Positions 57,492 through 64,000 of a stretch of 64,000 nucleotides of DNA are shown here, in pieces (the stretch's first letter is position 1; each line of letters begins with the position of its first letter). The notes below the pieces were generated by a model. It searched no databases and was not told the origin of the DNA. It was given only the letters and a program-made list of their open reading frames with translations. The translations under genes were made by a program, and so were the position numbers. The stretch covers positions 62,001 to 126,000 of the forward strand of contig CAWIOM010000003.1 in NCBI GenBank assembly GCA_963837735.1, read 5' to 3'. Source of the DNA: VRUE01 sp963837735. Lineage in GTDB: Bacteria; Actinomycetota; Thermoleophilia; Solirubrobacterales; 70-9.

Positions 57492-58514
57492 CTAGGGCTT
57501 GGTTTTAAGCTTCACCGTGAGCTTCTGGGAGACCGATGACCTGGAGCCGTCGGTCAGCTTGCTGGTCGTCGTCAGCGTGCCCTTGAGCTTGCCGGTCTTC
57601 TTCAGCGTCGACTTGGCCTTCGGCTTCAGCTTCACCGTGATCTTCTTGGTCTGGCCCGGCGCGATGTTGAAGCTGGCCCGGCCGAGGACGACGCTCTTCG
57701 CTTTCGCGTAAGCCCGGGCGGGGCGGTCACTCGGTGCGCCGAAGCGTCCCGAGATGGTTTTGAGGACAACCGAGCCGCTGCAGGTGAACGGGGAGCCCGG
57801 CGGGAGTTCGCATTTGGCCGGCGCGGTGAACTGGCCGGGATTGTTGGTCAGCACCGTCGGGCTCGGCCCCCCGTTCAGGACTTTGGTGCTGCCGGTCGGG
57901 CCGCCTCCACCCGATCCGCCACCGCCGCCGCCTCCGCCGGTCGTCGTGCCGCCGCCGCCGCTCGGCGGGCTGGGGGCGCCGATATCGGCGTTGAGCAGCA
58001 GTTCGTGTTCGTTGTTGTAGTTGGCAAGGGTCGGTTCGCGCGTCTCGTTCAAGGTCAGCGGCGGGGCCCACTCATCGACGAAGGCGGCGGAGTCAGTCGG
58101 AAAGGCAAAGACCGCATAGGCGCCTGGGCTCTCGAGCGCCAGGCGCTCTCCTCCGTGGACCGGGATGTTCGCTGTGAATTCGTAGACGTTCTGCGTGAAG
58201 TTGGGCTTCGAGGTCAATACCTGAGGGTCGATCGCGACCGCTTTGTTGCCCTGCAGGACCACGAGCTTGAATTCCTGGCCGACGGGATCGCTGGCCTCGA
58301 ACTTTTTGAAACGCCACTTTGTCAGCACACCCTCCGTGGGCACTTCGATCTTCTGTGCTTCGGTCGGCGCATACAGACACGGACAAGCGGCTCCCAGGTC
58401 CGCCCCCGCATTCGCGCTCAGGTCGCTGCCGATCGTCACCGCACCGGCGGGCTGGGAAAACGCCGGCAAGATCAGCAGCGCGAACAACGCGCCTGGGGCG
58501 AGGGAGCGCCTCAA
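57492..58514 (-). CDS. Secreted modular protein, TIGS-type N-module (340 aa)
   Basis: Signal LAPGALFALLILPAFSQPAG. N-module: VTIGSDLSANAGADLGAACP, TEGVLTKWRFKKFEASDPVG, NVYEFTANIPVHGGERLALE and LLLNADIGAPSPPSGGGG. Gly linker, then a C-terminal Ig-like domain (QFTAPAKCELPPGSPFTCSG, VVLGRASFNIAPGQTKKITV then KLKPKAKSTLKKTGKLKGTL). The Lys-rich repeated ending KLK.K is typical of its family. ATG overlaps the stop of the paralogue upstream (ATGA). Confidence 0.78.
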   Translation of the reverse strand: MRRSLAPGALFALLILPAFSQPAGAVTIGSDLSANAGADLGAACPCLYAPTEAQKIEVPTEGVLTKWRFKKFEASDPVGQEFKLVVLQGNKAVAIDPQVLTSKPNFTQNVYEFTANIPVHGGERLALESPGAYAVFAFPTDSAAFVDEWAPPLTLNETREPTLANYNNEHELLLNADIGAPSPPSGGGGTTTGGGGGGGGSGGGGPTGSTKVLNGGPSPTVLTNNPGQFTAPAKCELPPGSPFTCSGSVVLKTISGRFGAPSDRPARAYAKAKSVVLGRASFNIAPGQTKKITVKLKPKAKSTLKKTGKLKGTLTTTSKLTDGSRSSVSQKLTVKLKTKP

Positions 58515-59549
58515 TGGCTTGCCTTCGGTTTCGACTTCGGCTTCAGCTTCAACTTCAGCTTCTGCGTGAGAGATGCGCTTGCCCCGGAGGTCAGCGTGCT
58601 CGTCGTCGTCAAATTGCCGATCAGCTTGCCCTTCTTTTCAAGTCCAGCTTTCGCGGCCTTCTTCAAAGGTACCTTGATCTTCTTGCTCTGCCCGGCGTTG
58701 AGGCTGAACTTCACCCTCCCATAGAGCGGGGCTTTCTTCTTGCGGCTCGAGAGACGGGCCACGCCGTTCGTACCGCTGGGTCTGAAGCCGACGAAGACCA
58801 CCGCTCCCGTGCATTTCTCCGGCGACCCCGGCGGCAGTTCGCATTTGGCGGGCGACGTGAAGAACCCGTTCTTTGTGTCGGTCGCGAGGTTGATGTTGGG
58901 ACCGCCGTTGGAGAAGATGACATGGCCTTCCACCTTCGTTTCGCCGGCGGGCGGGGCGTTGCCTCCCGAGGGCGGGCTCGGCGCTCCGATGTCAGCGTTG
59001 AGGATCGGCGTCGGAGCTTGAGCCGTGTATTTCGGCAAGCCGGTCTGATTGAGAGTCAGCGACGGCACCCAGAAGTCAGACGTGTGGACACCGTCGATCT
59101 GCATGACCTCGCAGTCGCATGGCGTGGCGGGGACCCCGATGCCGAGCCGCTCGCCGGCATGCACCGGAACGTTTGTCGTGAATTCAGCGATGCGCTGGAC
59201 GTTCGGGTTTTCGTCGGCAGGCAGGTGCTGCGGATCGACCGCGACGAGCGTGTTCCCGTCGAGAACGACAAGATCGAGCTCGGGCCCGACCGGATGCGGA
59301 GTGGAGGTCCACATATTTGATCCGCCAGGTGGTCAGCACGCCGTCTTGGCCGATCGCGATCTCGCCGGCTCCCGTGGTCACCACCATCGATTCGGATGGG
59401 AAGGAAAAGGCAACATTGGCCGTCGCCGAGAGGTCGCTGCCGATCGTCTCTGCCCCGGCGGGCCGGGCGACCGCGAGCATCGATAGAAGCGCGAACAGCG
59501 TGACCAAGCCGACGGCACGCTTCTGCAGCGGATATCCCAGCCCCCACAT
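58511..59549 (-). CDS. Secreted modular protein, paralogue of the 57492 gene, one frameshift near 59310
   Basis: ATG 59549: signal LVTLFALLSMLAVARPAGA, then ETIGSDLSATANVAFSFPSE and DGVLTTWRIKYVDLHSASG. One-base shift near 59310. Continues VGPELDLVVLDGNTLVAVDP, EFTTNVPVHAGERLGIGVPA, PTPILNADIGAPSPPSGGNA and GFFTSPAKCELPPGSPEKCT then the Lys-rich Ig-like end (VKFSLNAGQSKKIKVPLKKA). Same domain order as its neighbour. Confidence 0.75.
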
Positions 59550-59711
59550 TGCCCCGATAAGACACGCGGGAGAGCATAGCCGTCGCCGTCCAGCTCATGT
59601 GATCGAGAGCCGCGGCCCCCTTGATTTGGGAGCGCCGGCTATCCCTCGTCTCTCACAACGCCCATGGGATAGGGTCGGCCCGGGTAGGTTCAATCGCTAC
59701 GGAGGGTGAAG

Positions 59712-60590
59712 ATGCACGTTGAGAGGCGGCGCAACGGAGTGGTGCTGGTTTTGCTCGCGGCTGGGGCCACTGCGATGGCGCTCATCGCCGGCTGCGGGAG
59801 CAGTGGCGACGACTCAGCCGCGACGCTTTCGCTGAAGATCGGTGAAGAAGGCAAGAAGGCAAGTTTTCAGGTTCCGAATTCCTCAGAAGGTGGCCTGGTC
59901 GAAGTCACGTTGAAGAATCAGGGCAAGGCTCCCCACGGGGTTCAGTTCATCCAGTACACGGATGGCCACAGCGAAGAAGACGTGCTCAAAGAACTTGGCA
60001 GCAACAGCGAAAAAATCCCCGCCTGGATCAAGCTCCAGGGCGGAATCGGATCGGTGCCGGGCGGTCAGACCGGCACCGCGTCCGTGATCCTTCCCGAAGG
60101 CCACTACGTGCTGGCCGATGCCGCGGCCTTCTCGGGCCCAAGCAATGGCCCCCCGGCGACGGCTCCGCTCAAGGTGTCGGGCGAAGCATCAGGCGACCTT
60201 CCCAGCACCCCGGCAACCGTCACGGCCGCAAGTCCCGCAAAGGACAAGTACAAGTGGGAAACCTCCGGCCTGAAGACCGGGAAGAACGAAATCACCTTCG
60301 ACTCGAAGGGCAAGAAGGCGGTCCATTTGCTGATCGCGGTCCCGGTCAAGGGCAAGGCACCGCCGCTGAGCCAGATCAAGAAGGACCTGGCCTCAAACGG
60401 CCCGCCACCTTCATACGTGGAAGCAAATGATGCCCAGACGACCGCGATCGTCGACGGCGGCACCTCGCAGACGACGACGCTCGAGCTGGAAAAGCCCGGG
60501 CAGTACATCTTCTTCTGCCCGCTGACCGACCGGGACGGCGGCAAGCCTCACTTCGAGGAGGGCCTGCTGAAGGTCCAGACGGTCAAGTAA
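59712..60590 (+). CDS. Lipoprotein with two cupredoxin-like halves
   Basis: 292 aa. Lipobox AMALIAGCGSS. Each half has a beta-sandwich look: SFQVPNSSEGGLVEVTLKNQ, GKAPHGVQFIQYTDGHSEED, ILPEGHYVLADAAAFSGPSN and YKWETSGLKTGKNEITFDSK, LELEKPGQYIFFCPLTDRDG then GKPHFEEGLLKVQ. The HGV and FFCPLxxxxGxxH elements resemble cupredoxin Cu ligands but the Met is missing, so copper binding is uncertain. Good SD (GGAGG) six bases before ATG 59712; TAGGTT about 20 bp upstream. Confidence 0.78.
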   Translation: MHVERRRNGVVLVLLAAGATAMALIAGCGSSGDDSAATLSLKIGEEGKKASFQVPNSSEGGLVEVTLKNQGKAPHGVQFIQYTDGHSEEDVLKELGSNSEKIPAWIKLQGGIGSVPGGQTGTASVILPEGHYVLADAAAFSGPSNGPPATAPLKVSGEASGDLPSTPATVTAASPAKDKYKWETSGLKTGKNEITFDSKGKKAVHLLIAVPVKGKAPPLSQIKKDLASNGPPPSYVEANDAQTTAIVDGGTSQTTTLELEKPGQYIFFCPLTDRDGGKPHFEEGLLKVQTVK

Positions 60591-60752
60591 GGGCCGAAGC
60601 ACCCGGGGTAGGAAGCTCCGCCGGCTCGTCAGGCCGGGGCGACGCGACTACCACGGCGGCACGCCCTGGACGCACACGAACTGGCGCTATCCCCACGAAC
60701 CCGGCGGGTAGCTCTCCAATGGGAGCGGACCCGGATCGCTACCCTCAATCGA
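60591..60752. other. Intergenic, holds a possible gene relic
   Basis: In one plus frame, without a start codon, nucleotides about 60649-60711 read DYHGGTPWTHTNWRYPHEPG before TAG. The composition is unlike chance GC-rich sequence, suggesting the tail of a lost gene. Promoter TACCCT for the next gene is at 60740-60745. Confidence 0.3.
60740..60745 (+). promoter_or_regulatory. -10 box TACCCT, spacer 7
   Basis: TACCCT, CAATCGA, GTG (60753). Confidence 0.45.
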
Positions 60753-61037
60753 GTGACGACCCTCGCCGACCTGGAGTCGCTCCCCGGCGCCGTTCTGGTT
60801 CAGCGCGGCGTCGCAGACCTGGACGCCGGCTGCGAATCTGCCGAGGCACTACTGGTTTCGATCGGCGCGCCGCGGCTGCGCAGGGTGGGTGTCGACCTGC
60901 CCACGCCGATCGCCTCCCCGGAGCACAAGCTCTACGAGCTCCTCGCCCAGGAAAAGGGCGATGCGGCTCACTCGGCATATAACGCCCTGATCCGCCGGCT
61001 CGTCAGCTTCGAGCGAGCGGCCGCATGCGCGAACTAG
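60753..61037 (+). CDS. Possible antitoxin partner of a nucleotidyltransferase (94 aa)
   Basis: Not recognised. GTG start. TTLADLESLPGAVLVQRGVA then DLDAGCESAEALLVSIGAPR, EHKLYELLAQEKGDAAHSAY and NALIRRLVSFERA. Helical, basic near the end. It overlaps the nucleotidyltransferase gene by 13 bp, a common toxin-antitoxin arrangement with the antitoxin first. Confidence 0.6.
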   Translation: MTTLADLESLPGAVLVQRGVADLDAGCESAEALLVSIGAPRLRRVGVDLPTPIASPEHKLYELLAQEKGDAAHSAYNALIRRLVSFERAAACAN

Positions 61038-61549
61038 CGGACTCGAGCCGCATCGAGCGTTTCATGAGCGAGCTGGGGCAGGCGGTCCCGGTGGACAGTC
61101 GCGTCTATTTCACCGGCGGAGCAACTGCGGTACTCCAGGGCTGGCGAGAGACCACCATCGATGTCGACATCAAGTTGATTCCCGACCGCGATGAGATCCT
61201 GCGCGAGATACCCCGGCTCAAGGAGGAGCTCAACCTCAACGTCGAGCTGGCGGCACCTTCGGATTTCATCCCGCTTCCCCCGGGATGGGAGGACCGAAGT
61301 CCGCTGATCCGCAGGGAGGGCAAGGTGTCCTTTCACCACTTCGATCCAGTCGCCCAAGCGCTCTCCAAGATCGAGCGGGGTCACGACCAGGATCTTCAGG
61401 ACGTGAGAGAGATGGTCGCTCGCGGCCTTGTGGACCCGGGAGAGGCCCGTGCGCAGTTCGAGGCGATCGAGCCCGAGCTGTACCGCTTCCCGGCGATAGA
61501 CCCGGAGTCGTTCCGGCGTGCGGTCGAAGCGGCCCTGCGAGCAGAGTGA
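61025..61549 (+). CDS. Nucleotidyltransferase-fold protein (AbiEii/DUF6036-like), candidate toxin
   Basis: 174 aa. VYFTGGATAVLQGWRETTID then VDIKLIPDRDEILREIPRL contains the GG(S/T)xxxL...TxDxD signature of the AbiEii/MenT-like NTase fold (acidic pair in TIDVDIK). Later HHFDPVAQALSKIERGHDQD and DLQDVREMVARGLVDPGEAR match the C-terminal helical part of DUF6036 proteins. Members of this superfamily act as toxins by transferring nucleotides to tRNA or protein; for this subgroup that is inference. Confidence 0.7.
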   Translation: MRELADSSRIERFMSELGQAVPVDSRVYFTGGATAVLQGWRETTIDVDIKLIPDRDEILREIPRLKEELNLNVELAAPSDFIPLPPGWEDRSPLIRREGKVSFHHFDPVAQALSKIERGHDQDLQDVREMVARGLVDPGEARAQFEAIEPELYRFPAIDPESFRRAVEAALRAE

Positions 61550-61601
61550 CGCACTCGGTGAAGGCTCCTACGAGGTGGGTTTGCGCGGCGACCCGCATCG
61601 A

Positions 61602-61675
<74 letters not shown>

Positions 61676-61775
61676 GAATGCGGCGATTATCCCCCTCCAT
61701 GCGGGTCTCCGTCGCTCGGTCGGGGCTCGGGGGCATAGGCTCCGCTGAGGCAACCCCCGACCAAGGAGGATCCCC

Positions 61776-62060
61776 ATGTACGGGCGTATCGTCAGGTTCA
61801 AGGACGTCGACCTGGAGAAGATGGCGCAGCTGACCAGCGAGATCGAGCAGAGCGACCCTCCCGAGGGCGTCGACTCGACCGGGTTCGAGCTGTTTGTCGA
61901 CGAGGCGCAGAAGACCTCGATCTTCGTCGCCTATTTCGAGACGGAGCAGAAGATGCGCGACGCGGACGCGATTTTCGAGGCCATGGACGCGTCGGAAACG
62001 CCGGGAACGCGGGTCTCGGTCGACAACGCGGAGATCAAGATCCAGCGCAGCCTGTCGTAG
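61776..62060 (+). CDS. Hypothetical ABM/ferredoxin-fold-like protein (94 aa)
   Basis: MYGRIVRFKDVDLEKMAQLT then EIEQSDPPEGVDSTGFELFV, KTSIFVAYFETEQKMRDADA and TRVSVDNAEIKIQRSL: alternating beta-alpha-beta pattern of small dimeric ABM-type proteins. Excellent ribosome binding site (AAGGAGGATCCCC before ATG) and TAGGCT box about 35 nt upstream. Function unknown. Confidence 0.75.
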   Translation: MYGRIVRFKDVDLEKMAQLTSEIEQSDPPEGVDSTGFELFVDEAQKTSIFVAYFETEQKMRDADAIFEAMDASETPGTRVSVDNAEIKIQRSLS

Positions 62061-62077
62061 AACCGAGCTACCGCCCC
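62061..62077 (-). repeat. Partial repeat of the tRNA-Met 5' end
   Basis: AACCGAGCTACCGCCCC matches 16 of 17 bases of AACTGAGCTACCGCCCC at 61659-61675 (5' end of tRNA-Met). Together they bracket the 61776-62060 gene as a direct repeat. Confidence 0.55.
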
Positions 62078-62206
62078 TGGTGGGGATTTCTCACGCCCCG
62101 CCGGCAAAGCTGCCACACTGTCGGAGTTGGATGCTTTGACGGAGAAGTTCGTCCGTGCTGAAGACAAGGGACTGCGCGAAGGCGTGGTCCCACTCGCTTT
62201 TAAGGG

Positions 62207-62614
62207 CTAGGCGCTGAAGAGCTGGGCGAGGGAGCGGCCGACGTCGGGGGGCTCCTCTTTGCTCTCGGCCGCGGCGGCGGCGCCGTCGGCGAGGGCCTTG
62301 GCGGCGTCGGCGATCTGGTGGGTGCGGCCGCCGCGGATGGTGCCGGTCTTCTTCGCTTCGGCGAGGTCGGATTCCATCAGGCCGGCGAGCTCGGCGAGGC
62401 GGCGCAGGCCGACGACGGCGGCGGTGCCCTTGAGGGCGTGGGCCTCGGCGCGCATCGTCTCGAAGTCGGCGGACTCGGTGGCGAGGCCGGCGGCGATCAC
62501 GTCGCAGCGGCGGCGCGCCTCGACGGCGAAGGAGGCGAGCAGCTCGGGATCCGGCGCTGTCGCCTCTTTTTTGTCGCCCGCGGCTTTTTTGTCGGCTTTC
62601 TTGTCGGCGGTCAT
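62207..62614 (-). CDS. Histidine phosphotransfer (HPt) domain protein
   Basis: 135 aa. Lys-rich start, then DPELLASFAVEARRRCDVIA and ETMRAEAHALKGTAAVVGLR with the phosphoacceptor His in AHALKGTA, RLAELAGLMESDLAEAKKTG. A four-helix HPt module. No kinase gene is adjacent; overlaps the upstream lipoprotein gene by 4 bp (ATGA). Confidence 0.85.
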   Translation of the reverse strand: MTADKKADKKAAGDKKEATAPDPELLASFAVEARRRCDVIAAGLATESADFETMRAEAHALKGTAAVVGLRRLAELAGLMESDLAEAKKTGTIRGGRTHQIADAAKALADGAAAAAESKEEPPDVGRSLAQLFSA

Positions 62615-63669
62615 CCGGTCACCTTTTCAACGGCTTCGGTGAGCGCATCGACGCCGAAGGCGCCCTCGATCACCTCGCCGATCGTCCCATCCTTGTCGAT
62701 CGCGAACAGCCACGGCTCCGTGGGCAGGTGGAAGGCCCGCACCTGACGGTTGGGGCCCTTGCCCGGATCGTTGTCTTTGAAGATCTCCATATGGATGAAA
62801 GCCGCCTTGTCTCCGTACTGCTGTTTGACCTGCTCGGCCACGTCGACGACCGGGCCGCAGACCCGACTCTGGCAGAACTGGGGGGTCGCAAACAAGAGGA
62901 TGATCGGTTCCTTTCCGAGCGCGTCCGCGTAGTCGACCTTGTTCTGGGTATCAGGTGGGATCCGCGTCGTTATCTGTTCGACGTCGCCGCCCACATCCTC
63001 TGCGGTCGGCGTGTGAATCTTCGGCGCCTGCTGGCCGACCTCCGGCACGCGGCTGAAGCGGCCGACGATGGCGCTGGGGAGAAGCGTCCCCGTCAGTTCG
63101 CCTTCTTCCCTGATCACGGCGGCGACCTTCCACTCGCCGTCGGCGGGAAAGTCGATCTGGGTCGAGTAGACGACCGTCGCGGCCGCCGGGTCTTCGTCGG
63201 TCGTCGCGGCGCGGAATGCGGGCTCGGTCGCCAGGCTTTCGACCCTGGCCGGGAAGGGGCCGATCGCCGGTTCTTCGAGGACTTTTTTCTCGGCCCGGGC
63301 GACCGCCCCTTTGGCGCCCTCTTTTTCGGCCACCGGGTTGACCTCGGGCACCGGGGCGATGTACAGGGCGACTTCGGCGTCGGTGACCTGGCTGTGGTCT
63401 TTGTTGAAGACGCCGAAGGGGTAGCGGTTCTCGCCCCTGTAGAAGACGGAGGCCGCCGGGACGACGACGACGTTGGCCTTCTCGGCCGTGTCGAGGATCT
63501 CTTCGAGCGAGCGGCCGGCGGCTGCCGGGAACTCGCTCTTCGGCGGCGCCGGGCGGTTTTCGGCGGCCGCGGCGGTGCTGTCGGTCGAGTCGCCGCCCCC
63601 GCAACCGGCCAGCAGCGCGCCGCCCGCAATCAGGCAGGCGGAAGCGCGAATGTACGGTCCCGGGCGCAT
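62611..63669 (-). CDS. Thioredoxin-like lipoprotein
   Basis: 352 aa. Lipobox GGALLAGCGGG. After a linker there is an Ig-like N-domain (VVVVPAASVFYRGENRYPFG, AVALYIAPVPEVNPVAEKEG) and a C-terminal thioredoxin-like fold: PIILLFATPQFCQSRVCGPV with CxxxxC in place of CxxC, AEQVKQQYGDKAAFIHMEIF and PTEPWLFAIDKDGTIGEVIE. The CxxxxC spacing resembles SCO1/peroxiredoxin-like proteins and some copper-linked lipoproteins. Leaderless TAACAT six bases before the ATG. Confidence 0.85.
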   Translation of the reverse strand: MRPGPYIRASACLIAGGALLAGCGGGDSTDSTAAAAENRPAPPKSEFPAAAGRSLEEILDTAEKANVVVVPAASVFYRGENRYPFGVFNKDHSQVTDAEVALYIAPVPEVNPVAEKEGAKGAVARAEKKVLEEPAIGPFPARVESLATEPAFRAATTDEDPAAATVVYSTQIDFPADGEWKVAAVIREEGELTGTLLPSAIVGRFSRVPEVGQQAPKIHTPTAEDVGGDVEQITTRIPPDTQNKVDYADALGKEPIILLFATPQFCQSRVCGPVVDVAEQVKQQYGDKAAFIHMEIFKDNDPGKGPNRQVRAFHLPTEPWLFAIDKDGTIGEVIEGAFGVDALTEAVEKVTG

Positions 63670-63675
63670 CTCGCC

Positions 63676-63681
63676 ATGTTA
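63676..63681 (-). promoter_or_regulatory. -10 box TAACAT, spacer 6
   Basis: TAACAT, GGCGAG, ATG (63669). Confidence 0.45.
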
Positions 63682-63734
63682 TTCAGGGGCGATATAGGGT
63701 GCCCGCACCCGACGGCGAGCGCAAGGAGAGTCAG

Positions 63735-64000
63735 GTGGCTGAGCGAGCGGCATTGATCACAGGAGCCTCGAGCGGCATCGGGCTGGCGATAGCCCGGGTG
63801 CTCGGCGAGGAGGGTTACGGGCTGACGGTCGCCTCCCGCCGGCCCGAGAAGCTGGAGGCCGCCGCAGAGGGGCTGCGCGGGGAGGGCTATGAGGTGCAGA
63901 GCGTCGCGGCCAACATGGCCGACGAGGACGAGATCGTCGGCGTCTTCGCCAAGCACCGGGAGCAGTACGGACGGCTCGACGCGCTGGTCAACAACGCCGG
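63735..64000 (+). CDS. Short-chain dehydrogenase/reductase (3' end cut by window edge)
   Basis: GTG start with AAGGAGAGTCAG upstream. First 88 residues: AALITGASSGIGLAIARVLG (TGxxxGxG cofactor motif), YGLTVASRRPEKLEAAAEGL with the basic residue favouring NADP, and RLDALVNNAG. Classical SDR; substrate unknown. TAGGGT for this gene lies about 35 bp upstream, in the divergent region with the thioredoxin-like gene. Confidence 0.9.
   Translation, partial: MAERAALITGASSGIGLAIARVLGEEGYGLTVASRRPEKLEAAAEGLRGEGYEVQSVAANMADEDEIVGVFAKHREQYGRLDALVNNA

Noticed and set aside
62061..62100. A second full tRNA gene after the ABM-like gene
   Set aside because: Only the 5' acceptor/D-arm portion is present; no anticodon arm follows.

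Overview
The window reads as a chromosomal contig from a very GC-rich, monoderm-type actinobacterium. Supporting signs are an actinobacterial core gene set (ruvCAB with yebC, a fused secDF, a long bifunctional relA, pdxS-pdxT), many Cys-lipoproteins and signal-peptide proteins, an F420/PPOX-type protein, and a TAnnnT -10 box placed 6-8 nt before the start codon of many first genes, which suggests leaderless mRNAs. Secreted proteins with 'NSVGxxQLxKxAV' repeats and short collagen-like repeats suggest class Thermoleophilia (Solirubrobacterales-like). That placement is an inference from gene content, not a database result.

Layout. 1-2.7 kb: end of a surface-polysaccharide locus (HPr-kinase-like protein, sugar-phosphate transferase). 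3-4.9 kb: two nearly identical ECF sigma factor genes, each with a one-base insertion. 4.9-18 kb: a mostly minus-strand housekeeping block (relA, recJ, secDF, a zinc-ribbon/PAS protein, ruvB-ruvA-ruvC, yebC). 18.5-20 kb: two broken collagen-like genes. 20-23.6 kb: M29 aminopeptidase, pdxT, pdxS and an RpiR-type regulator. 23.7-45.7 kb: small metabolic and membrane genes (YjbQ, DUF2332, hydrolases, PhzF-like, flippase-like, P450, CMD/AhpD-like, MarC, SRPBCC), a degenerate GGDEF/HD-GYP protein and a broken RCC1-repeat protein.

45.7-54.6 kb is the most distinctive region. A wax-ester-synthase/DGAT gene, an encapsulated ferritin with a C-terminal cargo peptide, an encapsulin shell gene and an AHSA1/SRPBCC gene form a tight plus-strand run. 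It is bracketed by two paralogous sulfatase-like genes in opposite orientation. The upstream sulfatase frame begins with a degenerate copy of the 5' end of the encapsulated-ferritin gene. 54.7-64 kb: a membrane-anchored c-type cytochrome, an excalibur-thermonuclease, heptad-repeat and secreted modular proteins, a candidate AbiEii/DUF6036-type nucleotidyltransferase pair, tRNA-Met(CAU) with a nearby 17-nt partial repeat, an HPt protein coupled to a thioredoxin-like lipoprotein, and the start of an SDR gene.

Caveat. About two dozen genes, including single-copy recJ, are interrupted by single-base indels, often in short C/G runs. This looks more like residual long-read consensus error than mass pseudogenisation. 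Interrupted genes are given their full reconstructed extent with the shift noted.
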